A stretch of 64,000 nt of DNA from JAAFIP01 sp963775085 (GTDB lineage: Bacteria; Pseudomonadota; Gammaproteobacteria; Burkholderiales; Burkholderiaceae_C). The stretch is from contig CAVZHO010000002.1 of assembly GCA_963775085.1 (NCBI GenBank), positions 186,001 through 250,000 on the forward strand, read 5' to 3'. A model generated the notes under the pieces. The model did not search any database. It was not told the DNA's origin and was given only the letters and a program-made list of their open reading frames with translations. Numbering within the stretch: the stretch's first letter is position 1; every line of letters starts with the position of its first letter. Below, in pieces: positions 1 to 9,812 of this stretch. Made by a program: the position numbers and the translations under genes.

Positions 1-1742
1 TCCGCGCAAAGCGCCGTGCCCTGGGCATCCGCCCCGTGTACAAGCGCGTGGACACCTGCGCCGCAGAATTTGCCACCAACACGGCCTATATGTACAGCAC
101 CTACGAAGGTTTTGTGACTGGCCCGTTCGGCCCCGGCCAAAGCGCTGCGCAGTGCGAAGCCGAGCCTACCAACAATAAAAAAATCATGGTGCTCGGCGGT
201 GGCCCCAACCGCATTGGCCAGGGCATTGAGTTTGATTACTGCTGTGTTCATGCCGCGTTGGCGATGCGCGAAGATGGCTACGAGACCATCATGGTCAACT
301 GCAACCCCGAGACCGTGTCTACCGACTACGACACGTCTGACCGCCTGTACTTCGAGCCGCTGACGCTGGAAGACGTGCTGGAAATCGTCGACAAAGAAAA
401 GCCCTGGGGCGTGATCGTGCAGTATGGCGGTCAAACGCCGCTCAAGCTGGCACTCGACCTGGAGGCCAACGGCGTGCCCATCATCGGCACCAGCCCCGAC
501 ATGATCGACGCGGCTGAGGACCGCGAGCGCTTTTCTGCGCTGCTGCGCGAGCTGGGCTTGAAGCAGCCACCCAACGCCACTGCCCGCACCGAAACCGAGG
601 CACTGGAAAAAGCCACTTCGCTGGGCTACCCTTTGGTGGTACGCCCCAGCTACGTGCTGGGTGGCCGCGCCATGGAGATCGTGCACGAGCAGCGTGACCT
701 GGAGCGCTACATGCGCGAGGCCGTCAAGGTGAGCCACGACTCCCCGGTGTTGCTGGACCGCTTCCTGAACGATGCCATCGAATGCGATGTCGATTGCCTG
801 CGCGACCCCGAGGGTAAAACCTTTATCGGCGGCGTGATGGAGCACATTGAACAAGCAGGGGTGCACAGCGGCGACTCGGCCTGCTCGCTGCCGCCGTATT
901 CGCTGGCCAAAGAAACGGTGGATGAAATGAAGCGCCAGTCGGCTGCTATGGCAGGCGCGCTCCAAGTGGTCGGGCTGATGAACGTTCAGTTTGCCATCCA
1001 ACACAAAGACGGCCAAGACGTGATCTATGTGCTGGAAGTCAACCCACGCGCATCGCGCACCGTGCCCTATGTGAGTAAGGCTACCGGCATCCAGTTGGCC
1101 AAAGTGGCGGCACGCTGCATGGCAGGCCAGACCTTGGCATCGCAGGGCATCACCAAAGAAGTCACACCGCCGTATTTCAGCGTCAAAGAAGCCGTGTTCC
1201 CCTTTGTGAAATTCCCCGGTGTGGACACCATTCTCGGCCCCGAGATGAAGTCCACCGGCGAAGTGATGGGTGTAGGCAAAACCTTTGGCGAGGCCTTTGT
1301 GAAGAGCCAGCTGGGCGCAGGCACCAAGCTGCCCAAGTCAGGCAAAGTCTTCCTCACCGTGAAAAACAACGATAAACCCCGTGCAGTCCAAGTCGCACGG
1401 GCGTTAACAGCTATGCATTTTGAAGTCGTGGCGACCAAAGGTACAGCAGCAGCGATAGCCGCAGCAGGTATCAAAGTGACCAGTGTCAACAAGGTGGCAG
1501 AGGGTAGGCCGCACATTGTGGACATGATCAAAAACAACGAGATTGCGATGGTGGTCAACACCGTGGAAGAGCGTCGCAACGCCATTGCCGACTCGCGCGC
1601 CATTCGCACGTCCAGCCTGCTGGCGCGGGTGACGACGTTTACCACCATCGCTGGTGCAGAGGCCGCCGTGGAGGGTATGAAGTATATGGACAGTTTGGGT
1701 GTGATTTCGGTGCAGGAAATGCACGCCGCGCTGTTGGCATAA
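1..1742 (+). CDS. carB: Carbamoyl-phosphate synthase large subunit, C-terminal part (5' end outside window)
   Basis: This is the last ~580 residues of the large subunit that makes carbamoyl phosphate from ammonia, bicarbonate and two ATP for arginine and pyrimidine synthesis in the cytoplasm. The frame is open from base 3 and reads RRALGIRPVYKRVDTC, a signature of the middle of CarB, so the gene starts upstream of the window. It contains the second ATP-grasp domain (GGGPNRIGQGIEFDYC; EVNPRASRTVPYVSKATG) and the C-terminal MGS-like allosteric domain (last ~130 residues, KGTAAAIAAAGIKVTSVNK). It ends with TAA at 1740-1742. Identity is secure; only the N-terminal half is missing. Confidence 0.97.
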   Translation, partial: RAKRRALGIRPVYKRVDTCAAEFATNTAYMYSTYEGFVTGPFGPGQSAAQCEAEPTNNKKIMVLGGGPNRIGQGIEFDYCCVHAALAMREDGYETIMVNCNPETVSTDYDTSDRLYFEPLTLEDVLEIVDKEKPWGVIVQYGGQTPLKLALDLEANGVPIIGTSPDMIDAAEDRERFSALLRELGLKQPPNATARTETEALEKATSLGYPLVVRPSYVLGGRAMEIVHEQRDLERYMREAVKVSHDSPVLLDRFLNDAIECDVDCLRDPEGKTFIGGVMEHIEQAGVHSGDSACSLPPYSLAKETVDEMKRQSAAMAGALQVVGLMNVQFAIQHKDGQDVIYVLEVNPRASRTVPYVSKATGIQLAKVAARCMAGQTLASQGITKEVTPPYFSVKEAVFPFVKFPGVDTILGPEMKSTGEVMGVGKTFGEAFVKSQLGAGTKLPKSGKVFLTVKNNDKPRAVQVARALTAMHFEVVATKGTAAAIAAAGIKVTSVNKVAEGRPHIVDMIKNNEIAMVVNTVEERRNAIADSRAIRTSSLLARVTTFTTIAGAEAAVEGMKYMDSLGVISVQEMHAALLA

Positions 1743-1803
1743 CACTAGCGTTGGCAGGGTTTTCCTGCGCGCTGTGTCCGCTGACAGACCGTAAACTAAG
1801 AGC

Positions 1804-2358
1804 ATGTCCCCACGTCCCTGTATTACCGTCGCCGTGACCATGCGCAAAGAGCGCATGACGGGCGCGGCCGCGCGTTGGTTGGACTACCGCTGGGTGCTGC
1901 ACGATGTAGTGGAGCAGCAAGAGGGCTTTGGCACGATGCCGCGCCTGCTGCTTAAAAATGAGAATGAAGAACGCTGGCTGCATCCGGGCTACCTGGTGGA
2001 ATTGTTCAAAGACGATGCCGAGGGCTACTACCTCAACGCCACCACCGACGCGCCTTGCTGGTTTGTGCTGTGGCGTATGGAAGAAGAGCCCTGCCTCAGT
2101 GAACAGGTGTTAGCCGTGCCCACGGCGGTGAGCCTGAGCTACCACGACGCGGGCCGCTGGCTGGACGCGCAGGAAAAAGTAGACCAAGTGCCTGCACCGG
2201 TTGAGGTAGCTGAGTGGCTGAGCGCCTTTACCCAAGAGCACTTCGTGGCCGAAACTAAAAAGCGCAAACGTCCCCAAAGCTTTATCGGTTTGGAAGACCG
2301 CTTTGGCAACCCTGCATCGGTGAGCACCGGGAAAAAGTTTGGCGGTGGCCATGGTTGA
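1804..2358 (+). CDS. DUF3305 family protein of the formate dehydrogenase locus
   Basis: A 184-residue soluble protein of the DUF3305 family, recognised from its N-terminal VTMRKERMTGAAARWLDYRW region and the aromatic/acidic middle (GYLVELFKDDAEGYYLN). The biochemical role is unknown. Members of this family are known as neighbours of periplasmic formate dehydrogenase genes and are followed by a DUF3306 gene, which is exactly the arrangement here. It is the first gene of a tightly packed unit (overlapping stops and starts) running through the TorD-like gene. Inference: it helps maturation or assembly of formate dehydrogenase. No signal peptide or membrane segment is visible. Confidence 0.8.
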   Translation: MSPRPCITVAVTMRKERMTGAAARWLDYRWVLHDVVEQQEGFGTMPRLLLKNENEERWLHPGYLVELFKDDAEGYYLNATTDAPCWFVLWRMEEEPCLSEQVLAVPTAVSLSYHDAGRWLDAQEKVDQVPAPVEVAEWLSAFTQEHFVAETKKRKRPQSFIGLEDRFGNPASVSTGKKFGGGHG

Positions 2359-3082
2359 TCACAAAGATGATGGTCTGCGTAGCGACGGGTTTTTAAACCG
2401 TTGGTCACGCCGCAAGCAGGATGTATTGGCAGGTAAACCAGTGGCTGAGCCAATAGCGCAGCAAAAGACGGTGGCCGATAGATCTAGTTCTCTTGCAAGC
2501 TCGGTTTTGGAAGAAAAAGTGCCGGTAGTCCCTGTCACTGGGACGCAACAAGCTACAAATACAATAGCAAATAAGGATGCCATGCCATCCGGTGCACAGC
2601 CACCTCCGCCCACTTTGGAAGACGCAGGCGCGCTCACGCCAGCCTCCGACTTCAAACCCTTCATGGCCAGCAACGTCTCGCCCGAGGTGAAAAACGCCGC
2701 CATGAAAAAACTGTTTGCCGACCCGCATTACAACGTCATGGACATGATGGACACCTATGTGGACGACTATTCCAAGCCCGACCCGATGCCCGAGTCCATG
2801 CTTAAACAATTGGTGTCAGCCAAGTTTTTGCGCTTGTTTGAGCGGGACGAAGAAGAGGGCGGCCAAGAGGGCGACAAAGACGGCAAACCCGGCGCACTCG
2901 TAACTGCAAACATCCAAACTACTGAACCAGGCGGTGACGTGCCTGCCTTGCCCGCAACGGCTACCCAAGCCGTAGAAGCACCCCTGCCGCTGGGCACACT
3001 GCCCGTCCATCCTGAGCCTCTACCGCCTGTGGCCGCCAATGCCGCGCCGCAGCCCAAGCCAACCTCTGCCAACCCACTATGA
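2351..3082 (+). CDS. DUF3306 family protein carrying an in-frame dispersed repeat
   Basis: A 243-residue protein of the DUF3306 type: an N-terminal GFLNRWSRRK motif, a low-complexity middle, then the conserved block ending in VDDYSKPDPMPESMLKQL, with a Pro/Ala-rich tail. Function unknown; the family accompanies DUF3305 and formate dehydrogenase. I chose the ATG at 2351, which overlaps the preceding gene by 8 bases; a TTG at 2339 is also in frame. Residues about 57-75 (VPVTGTQQATNTIANKD) are encoded by a copy of the dispersed repeat in reverse orientation (2521-2576), so the linker has been expanded by repeat insertion without breaking the frame. Confidence 0.78.
   Translation: MVDHKDDGLRSDGFLNRWSRRKQDVLAGKPVAEPIAQQKTVADRSSSLASSVLEEKVPVVPVTGTQQATNTIANKDAMPSGAQPPPPTLEDAGALTPASDFKPFMASNVSPEVKNAAMKKLFADPHYNVMDMMDTYVDDYSKPDPMPESMLKQLVSAKFLRLFERDEEEGGQEGDKDGKPGALVTANIQTTEPGGDVPALPATATQAVEAPLPLGTLPVHPEPLPPVAANAAPQPKPTSANPL
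2521..2576 (-). repeat. Dispersed small repeat, copy inside the DUF3306 gene
   Basis: On the minus strand this reads TTGCTATTGTATTTGTAGC, then GTTGCGTCCC, then ACAGGGACTACCGGCA: the same order of two short inverted repeats (GCTAT..ATAGC-like and GTCC..GGAC) found in the other copies. It lies in the variable linker of the protein and keeps the reading frame. Confidence 0.7.
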
Positions 3083-5175
3083 CCACTCTGATTTGTGACT
3101 GCAACCAAACCATGCCCCTGGATGCCAGGGCATTGGGCAAGGCCCTGGACGAAGACCTGACTCTGCACAGCACCCTGTGCCGGCGCGAAGCAGGCGCGTT
3201 TCAAAAGGCCATCAAATCGGGCGAGGACGTACTGGTCGCCTGTGGACAAGAGCAGCGCCTGTTTGGCGAGCTGGCTGAGCAGACCGAAGGTGCCAAAAGC
3301 ACGGTGATCAAATTCGTCAACATCCGGGAAACCGGGGGCTGGGGGCAGGACGCTGCCAAGTCCATGCCAAAAATCGCCGCTTTGCTGGCCGCTGCGCATT
3401 TGCCCGACCCCGACCCAGTCAGCACCGTCACCTACAAAAGCGCAGGCCGCTTGCTCATCATCGGCGCGCTAGACGCGGCCGAGCCAATCGCCGACCTGCT
3501 GGCCGACACCTTGAGCGTCACTATTTTTGCCACCAGCGCAGGCGCTGCGCCAGCCGCACAAGAGCGCCGCTACCCGGTGCTGGCAGGTAAGGTGCAGTCG
3601 CTCACAGGTTGGCTGGGTGATTTTGAATTCAAATGGCAGCGTAACAACCCGATTGATCTGGACCTGTGCACCCGCTGCAACGCCTGCGTTGCCGCCTGCC
3701 CCGAGCAAGCCATTGGCCTGGACTACCAGATTGACCTGAACAAATGCCAGTCGCACCGCGCCTGCGTCAAGGTGTGCAACGTGGCGGGTGCGATTGACTT
3801 CACCCGGGATGCGCAAGATTTGAACGAAAAGTTTGACCTGGTGCTGGACCTCGGCGCGCAGCCTTTGATCGACTGGCACGCCGCGCCGCAAGGCTACTTT
3901 AAAGAGGCTAGCCCCGCGACACTGATCAAGCTGCGTGACATGGTGGGTGAGTTTGAAAAACCCAAGTTTTTTGCCTACAAGCAAAAGCTTTGCGCCCACA
4001 GCCGCAATGAAAAAGTAGGCTGCAACGCCTGTGTGGATATTTGCTCGGCGCAAGCCATTACCAGCGAAAAATCGCGCCAGCAAATCAAGGTCAACCCCAA
4101 CCTGTGCGTAGGTTGTGGTGCCTGCACGACGGTGTGCCCCACGGGCGCGCTCACCTACGCCTACCCACGTGCCAACGAGCAGGGTGTGAAGATCAAAACC
4201 CTACTCAGCACCTACGCCAATGCGGGCGGTAAAGACGCGGTGTTGCTGCTGCACAGCCAGGTCAAGGGCCAGGCCGTACTAGAGCAATTGGGCCGCGCCG
4301 CGCAACTGAAAAAAGCCAAGGGCGTGCCGCACAACGTAATCCCAGTGTCGCTATGGCACACGGCCAGCGTCGGCATGGATCTGTGGCTCAGTGCCCTGGC
4401 ACTGGGCGCATCGCAGATTGCCGTGCTGACGACGGACGAAGAAGCTCCCGATTATTTGATGGGCTTGCAACAGCAGATGGATGTGGCTCAGACCATTTTG
4501 AACGGCCTGGGTTACAGCGGCATGCACCTGCGATTGCTCCAGGCGGGCAACGCCGCGCAGCTCGACGTGGCATTGCAAAGCCTGAAAGACAGCGTACAAA
4601 ACGTACCTGCTACGCCCGCACGCTTTGCCCTGGCGCAGGAAAAGCGCAGCACGCTGGATATGGCGTTGGAGCACTTCATCGCGCATGCGCCGGCAATGAA
4701 AGTGACCAAAGAAGCTCCAGAGTCGATAGCCCTTCCCGCAGCAGGGGCACCGTTTGGCAACCTGCTCATCAACAAAGACGCCTGCACCATGTGCCTGAGC
4801 TGCGTTAGCGCCTGCCCTGCCAGCGCGTTGCAAGACAATATCGAAAAGCCGCAACTGCGCTTTATCGAGAAAAACTGTGTGCAATGCAGCGTATGTGTCA
4901 AAACCTGCCCCGAAAACGCCATCACCTTGCAGCCGCGCCTGCTGCTCACGCCCCAGCGCAAGGAGGCCCGCATCCTCAACGAAGCAGCGCCTTACCAGTG
5001 CATGCGCTGCAAAAAACCGTTTGGTACGCTCAAAGCCATCGAGGCCATGCTGGGTAAACTGGCGGGCCATGCCATGTTCCAGGGCGATGCCTTGAACCGC
5101 CTGAAGATGTGTGGCGACTGCCGCGTCATTGACATCTACTCCGCCGAAAACGAAAGCAAGATCAATAATTTATGA
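3079..5175 (+). CDS. Multi-cluster 4Fe-4S ferredoxin of the formate dehydrogenase locus
   Basis: A 698-residue iron-sulfur protein. Ferredoxin-type motifs CxxCxxCxxxCP occur near residues 195-210 (CTRCNACVAACP), 315-350 (CNACVDIC; CVGCGACTTVCP), 570-585 (CTMCLSCVSACP) and 605-615 (CVQCSVCVKTCP), with further Cys pairs near the C-terminus (CMRCKKPF, CGDCR). The number of motifs suggests at least four or five [4Fe-4S] clusters. No signal peptide is visible, so it is probably cytoplasmic. It starts by ATGA overlap with DUF3306 and ends by ATGA overlap with the TorD gene, implying translational coupling. Proteins of this architecture recur beside Fdh genes; electron transfer during enzyme maturation or to a cytoplasmic partner is inference. 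Confidence 0.82.
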   Translation: MTTLICDCNQTMPLDARALGKALDEDLTLHSTLCRREAGAFQKAIKSGEDVLVACGQEQRLFGELAEQTEGAKSTVIKFVNIRETGGWGQDAAKSMPKIAALLAAAHLPDPDPVSTVTYKSAGRLLIIGALDAAEPIADLLADTLSVTIFATSAGAAPAAQERRYPVLAGKVQSLTGWLGDFEFKWQRNNPIDLDLCTRCNACVAACPEQAIGLDYQIDLNKCQSHRACVKVCNVAGAIDFTRDAQDLNEKFDLVLDLGAQPLIDWHAAPQGYFKEASPATLIKLRDMVGEFEKPKFFAYKQKLCAHSRNEKVGCNACVDICSAQAITSEKSRQQIKVNPNLCVGCGACTTVCPTGALTYAYPRANEQGVKIKTLLSTYANAGGKDAVLLLHSQVKGQAVLEQLGRAAQLKKAKGVPHNVIPVSLWHTASVGMDLWLSALALGASQIAVLTTDEEAPDYLMGLQQQMDVAQTILNGLGYSGMHLRLLQAGNAAQLDVALQSLKDSVQNVPATPARFALAQEKRSTLDMALEHFIAHAPAMKVTKEAPESIALPAAGAPFGNLLINKDACTMCLSCVSACPASALQDNIEKPQLRFIEKNCVQCSVCVKTCPENAITLQPRLLLTPQRKEARILNEAAPYQCMRCKKPFGTLKAIEAMLGKLAGHAMFQGDALNRLKMCGDCRVIDIYSAENESKINNL

Positions 5176-5783
5176 GCGAACTCTCTGGCTCCACCCTCGA
5201 TGAAGAAACTGCCCGTGCCGAGGTCTATGGCCTGCTGGCAGCGCTGTACTACGCACCACCCAGCGCCGAGTTGCTGGCCCAACTGCGCGTGGCCGTCACC
5301 GAAGCGCCCGCCAAGGGCGGCTTGCTCGAAGCCCCTTGGCGCGACGTGGTCACTGCGGCCCGCGCGGCGGACGATGCCGCCATTCGCTCCGAATACGATG
5401 CCCTCTTTGGCGGCATCGGCAAGCCCGAGGTGTATTTGTTTGGTTCCCATTACCTCAGTGGCTTTCTCAACGAAAAACCCTTGGCCCGACTGCGTACCGA
5501 TCTGGCCAAGCTCGGCCTTGCGCGTGACGAGACCATGCCCGAGACCGAAGACCACTTTGCCTACCTGTGCGAAGTCATGCGCTACTTGATCGCTGGTGAG
5601 GATGTCACTGTCGCCAACTTGACTCAGCAAAAAAGCTTCTTTGGCGACCACATTGCGGCATGGACTGTGGCGATGTGCGACGCAGTGGCTGCGCACCCGC
5701 GTGCCCGTTTTTACGCCGCGCTGGCGGGTTTTACACAGGTTTTTTTAAGTGTAGAAACCCAAGGCTTCGACATGCTGGTTTAA
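5172..5783 (+). CDS. TorD/DmsD-family chaperone for the Tat-exported molybdoenzyme
   Basis: A 203-residue all-helical TorD-family protein: ARAEVYGLLAALYYAPP at the N-terminus, the YDALFGGIGKPEVYLFGSHYLSGFLNEKPLARLR core, and the ETEDHFAYLCEVMRYLI motif with the E..DH pattern typical of the family. Such chaperones bind the twin-arginine signal peptide and the apoenzyme of a specific molybdoenzyme before export. The natural client is the FdhA encoded 0.4 kb downstream. Its ATG overlaps the stop of the ferredoxin gene. Confidence 0.9.
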   Translation: MSELSGSTLDEETARAEVYGLLAALYYAPPSAELLAQLRVAVTEAPAKGGLLEAPWRDVVTAARAADDAAIRSEYDALFGGIGKPEVYLFGSHYLSGFLNEKPLARLRTDLAKLGLARDETMPETEDHFAYLCEVMRYLIAGEDVTVANLTQQKSFFGDHIAAWTVAMCDAVAAHPRARFYAALAGFTQVFLSVETQGFDMLV

Positions 5784-5954
5784 GGCTCCTGAGGCGGTGC
5801 TTGTTTCTTGGTTGCAGGCAATGGCCGAACCAGCCAGTCAGTCAATCCACTAGGTATTTTCCCTTGTCACATATTTGTGCGTTTTCAGGGGATGTGGGTT
5901 GAAAATTCTGCATTGTGGCGCTATAGTATGCAAGCTAATTCATAGGCAGTCATT
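5784..5954 (+). other. Spacer with promoter between chaperone block and fdh structural genes
   Basis: A non-coding spacer that separates the accessory genes from the structural operon. Apart from the promoter at 5899-5927 I see no gene or clear terminator. Confidence 0.5.
5899..5927 (+). promoter_or_regulatory. Predicted sigma-70 promoter of the fdh structural operon
   Basis: TTGAAA at 5899-5904, 17 bases, then TATAGT at 5922-5927: a near-consensus -35/-10 pair with optimal spacing. It lies 40 bases upstream of the small Tat protein gene, so a leader of about 33 bases is expected. Seen in sequence; activity is untested. Confidence 0.65.
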
Positions 5955-5966
5955 TTGGAGATAAAA

Positions 5967-6173
5967 ATGGAAAAATCACAAGCTCAGCCCTCGCGCCGTG
6001 GGCTCTTGTTTGGCGCTGCTGCCGTGGGTGCCGTTGCCGCCACCGTGGCGGCACTTCCAGCCGTCAAAACCACCGAGGCCACAGCCGCATTGCCCAAACC
6101 AGTGCCTGAAAATGGTGGTGGCTACAGCCTGACCGACCACGTCAAGCACTACTACCGCACCACGCTGATCTAA
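5967..6173 (+). CDS. Small twin-arginine protein of the formate dehydrogenase region
   Basis: A 68-residue protein beginning MEKSQAQPSRRGLLFGAAAV, a clear twin-arginine signal (SRRGLLFG followed by a hydrophobic Ala/Val stretch), with a short mature part ending DHVKHYYRTTLI. This is the 'formate dehydrogenase region TAT target' type, always found immediately before fdhA; its role is not established. The ATG at 5967 is preceded by GGAG at 5957-5960; an upstream TTG at 5955 is in frame but lacks a site. It is the first gene after the promoter. Confidence 0.85.
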   Translation: MEKSQAQPSRRGLLFGAAAVGAVAATVAALPAVKTTEATAALPKPVPENGGGYSLTDHVKHYYRTTLI

Positions 6174-6200
6174 CTCCCCTTTCCTCACGGAGCGTCCATT

Positions 6201-9177
6201 ATGTTGTTAACTAAAAAATCTGGCACCCACACGGGTGTGAACCAGCGCGACGGAGCGCGTTCTCCATTTGTGCACAGCCTCTCACGCGGCCTGTCGCAAG
6301 CCATTCCCACCATGGACCGCCGCATGTTTTTGCGCCGCTCTGGTTTGGGTGTGGGTGTAGGCATTGCCGCCACCCAACTCACCTTGGTCAAAAAGGCCAA
6401 GGCGGCCGACGGCAAGTCCATCCTGGGTGACGGCAAGATCGAAGTCAAACGCACCGTGTGCACGCACTGCTCGGTAGGCTGCGCGGTCGATGCTGTGGTA
6501 GAAAACGGTGTCTGGGTGCGCCAAGAGCCGGTGTTTGACTCGCCCATCAACCTGGGCGCGCACTGCGCCAAAGGTGCGGCACTGCGCGAGCACGGCCATG
6601 GCGAGTTCCGCCTGCGCTACCCCATGAAGCTGGTCAACGGCAAGTACGAGCGCATCAGCTGGGACACGGCCCTCACCGAGATCAGCGCCAAAATGCTCGA
6701 GCTGAAAAAGGCCAGTGGCCCCGATAGTGTGTATTTTGTCGGCTCGTCCAAGCATAACAACGAACAAGCCTATTTGCTGCGCAAATTCGTCAGCTTCTGG
6801 GGCAGCAACAACTGCGACCACCAGGCGCGTATTTGCCACTCCACCACGGTGGCCGGTGTTGCCAACACCTGGGGCTACGGCGCCATGACCAACTCCTACA
6901 ACGACATGCAAAACAGCAAGGTCGCTTTGTACATCGGCTCCAACGCAGCCGAGGCGCACCCCGTGTCGCTGCTGCACATGCTGCACGCCAAAGAGACCGG
7001 CACCAAGATGATTGTGGTCGACCCACGCTTTCACCCGCACGGCTGCCAAGGCCGATGAATATGTGCGTATCCGTTCCGGCTCCGATATCCCGTTCCTGTT
7101 CGGCCTGCTGCACCACATCTTTAAGAATGGCTGGGAAGACAAGCAGTACATCAACGACCGCGTGTTCGGCATGGACAAGATCAAAGAAGAAGTCTTGGCC
7201 AAGTGGACACCCGACAAGGTGGAAGAAGCCTGCGGCGTGAACGAAGCGCAGATGATCAAGGTGGCCACGATGCTCAACGAGCACCGTCCTGGCACCATCG
7301 TCTGGTGCATGGGCCAAACCCAGCACACCACCGGCAACGCCATCGTGCGTGCCTCCTGCATTTTGCAGTTGGCGCTGGGCAACATCGGCAAGAGCGGCGG
7401 CGGAGCCAACATTTTCCGCGGCCACGACAACGTGCAGGGCGCTACCGACGTAGGCCCTAACCCCGATTCACTGCCCGGCTACTATGGTTTGGTGGAAGGC
7501 TCGTGGAGGCATTTCGCCAAGGCCTGGAACGTCGATTACGAGTGGATTAAAAAGCAGTACGCATCCCCGGCCATGATGACCAAGCCCGGCATGACCGTGT
7601 CGCGCTGGATCGACGGCGTGATGGAGAAAAACGAGTTTATCGACCAGGACAGCAACCTGCGCGCCGTGTTCTTCTGGGGCCATGCGCCCAACTCACAAAC
7701 CCGTGGGTTGGAGATGAAACGTGCCATGGACAAGCTGGACCTGCTGGTGGTGGTGGACCCGTACCCATCGGCCACCGCGGCCATGGCTGCCATGCCCGGT
7801 AAGGCTGAAGATTTGAACCCGAATCGCGCAGTGTATTTGCTCCCCGCTGCAACGCAATTTGAAACCAGTGGTTCGGCCACCGCGTCTAACCGCTCCATCC
7901 AGTGGCGCGAGAAGGTGATTGATCCGTTGTGGGAAAGCCGCTCAGACCACATGATCATGCACCAGTTTGCCGAGAAGCTGGGCTTTGCCAATGAGCTCTC
8001 CAAAAACTACAAAATGCAAAAAATCAAAGGTCTGGACGAGCCATTGCCTGATGATATTTTGCGCGAGATCAACAAGTCGGTCTGGACGATTGGCTACACT
8101 GGTCAAAGCCCAGAGAGGCTGCAGGCCCACATGCGTAACATGGGTAACTTTGACGTGAAAACGCTCAAAGCCAAAGGCGGCAAAGACAAACTCACCGGCT
8201 ACGACATGACGGGCGATTATTTTGGCTTGCCATGGCCCTGCTACGGTACGCCAGCGCTCAAGCACCCCGGCTCACCCAACCTGTACGACACCAGCAAGCA
8301 TGTCATGGATGGCGGCGGCAACTTCCGCGCTAACTTTGGTGTCGAGAAGGATGGTGCCAATCTCTTGGCTGAAGACGGCTCGCATTCCAAAGGTGCCGAC
8401 ATCACCACTGGTTACCCCGAATTTGACCATGTGCTGCTGAAAAAGCTGGGCTGGTGGGATGAGCTCACCGATGCCGAGAAGGTAGCAGCTGAAGGTAAAA
8501 ACTGGAAGAACGATAGCTCGGGCGGTATTATTCGCGTGGCTATGCAAAACCATGGCTGCCACCCGTTTGGCAATGCCAAGGCCCGCGCTGTGGTGTGGAA
8601 TTTCCCTGACGCAGTGCCCCAGCACCGTGAGCCGCTGTATGGCAACCGCCCCGACCTGATGGCCAAATACCCCACGCACGACGACAGAAAAACCTTGTGG
8701 CGCTTGCCCACCATGTACAAAACGGTGCAGCAGGAAAACATTGCCAAAGAAGTGCATAAAAAATTCCCGCTCATCATGACCTCGGGCCGTTTGGTGGAGT
8801 ACGAGGGTGGGGGCGAAGAGACCCGCTCCAACCCTTGGTTGGCCGAGTTACAGCAGGATATGTTCATTGAACTCAACCCCAAAGCCGCAGCGGATCGTGG
8901 AGTGAAAAACGGCGACCGTGTCTGGGTATCTACCCCCACAGGCGGGCGCATGAACGTGATGGCCCAGGTGACCGAGCGGGTCGGCGCAGACACCGTGTTC
9001 CTGCCCTTCCACTTCTCCGGCCAATGGCAGGGCGAAGACATGAAGGCCTACTACCCCGCAGGCGCGATGCCTGTGGTGCGTGGTGAAGCTATCAACACCG
9101 CCACCACCTATGGTTACGATATTGTGACCATGATGCAAGAAACCAAAACGACGGTCTGTAACGTCGAAAAAGCCTGA
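6201..9177 (+). pseudogene. fdhA: Formate dehydrogenase catalytic subunit (Tat-exported, Cys type), interrupted by a +1 frameshift
   Basis: Molybdopterin subunit that oxidises formate to CO2 in the periplasm. Residues 39-46 (DRRMFLRR) form the Tat motif; C87, C90, C94 and C122 bind a [4Fe-4S] cluster; the active-site region HQARICHSTTV has Cys212 as molybdenum ligand where selenoenzymes have Sec. The first frame stops at 7056-7058. The natural sequence DPRF-TRTAAKADEYV is restored if one base of TTT at 7029-7031 (CGCTTTCACC) is removed; translation then continues to 9177, giving about 991 residues, normal for the family. All later blocks, including the molybdopterin-dinucleotide domain (ITTGYPEF; FPLIMTSGRLVEYEGGGEETRSNPWLA), are intact, so a homopolymer sequencing error is more likely than true inactivation. 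Confidence 0.88.
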
Positions 9178-9188
9178 GGAGCACAACC

Positions 9189-9812
9189 ATGGCAAGAATG
9201 AAATTTATCTGCGATGCAGAGCGCTGCATTGAATGCAACGGCTGCGTCACCGCATGCAAAAACGAACACGAAGTCCCCTGGGGTGTGAACCGCCGCCGCG
9301 TGATTACGCTCAACGACGGCGTGCCCGGCGAGCGCTCGATCTCGGTCGCCTGCATGCACTGCTCGGATGCGCCATGTATGGCGGTCTGTCCGGTCAACTG
9401 CTTCTACCGCACCGACGAAGGTGTAGTGCTGCATGACAAAGACGTATGCATTGGTTGCGGTTACTGCTCTTACGCCTGCCCGTTTGGCGCACCGCAGTTT
9501 CCGTCCGCAGGCGCCTTTGGTGTGCGTGGCAAGATGGACAAATGCACCTTCTGCGCCGGTGGCCCAGAGGCTAACGGTTCGCAAGCTGAGTTTGAAAAAT
9601 ACGGGCGCAACCGCCTGGCCGAAGGCAAGTTACCCGCCTGCGCCGAAATGTGCTCCACCAAAGCGCTGCTGGCCGGTGACGGCGATGTCGTAGCCGACAT
9701 CTTTAGAAACCGTGTGCTCAAGCGCGGCAAAGGCGCAGAGGTTTGGGGTTGGGGCACAGCCTACGGCTCCAAGCAAGCCGGTCAACCGCCAGTGCAAGGA
9801 GCCAAGTCATGA
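9189..9812 (+). CDS. fdhB: Formate dehydrogenase iron-sulfur subunit
   Basis: A 207-residue ferredoxin-like subunit that passes electrons from FdhA to the cytochrome b subunit. Four Cys motifs are visible: CIECNGCVTACK (residues 14-25), CMHCSDAPCMAVCPVNC, CIGCGYCSYACPFG and CTFCAGG...CAEMC, sufficient for four [4Fe-4S] clusters. There is no signal peptide, so it is expected to be co-exported with FdhA by the Tat route. GAGGAGC precedes the ATG. Its stop overlaps the start of the small lipoprotein gene (ATGATG at 9809). Confidence 0.93.
   Translation: MARMKFICDAERCIECNGCVTACKNEHEVPWGVNRRRVITLNDGVPGERSISVACMHCSDAPCMAVCPVNCFYRTDEGVVLHDKDVCIGCGYCSYACPFGAPQFPSAGAFGVRGKMDKCTFCAGGPEANGSQAEFEKYGRNRLAEGKLPACAEMCSTKALLAGDGDVVADIFRNRVLKRGKGAEVWGWGTAYGSKQAGQPPVQGAKS

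Noticed and set aside
6832..6840. Possible selenocysteine at the formate dehydrogenase active site
   Set aside because: The codon is TGC (Cys212 in ARICHSTTV); there is no in-frame TGA at the site, so Sec is not used despite selD in the window.
7012..9177. Separate gene starting at 7012
   Set aside because: It lacks the Fe-S and Tat parts and continues FdhA exactly after the frameshift; the apparent ATG lies in the conserved KMIVVDPR codons read in another frame.
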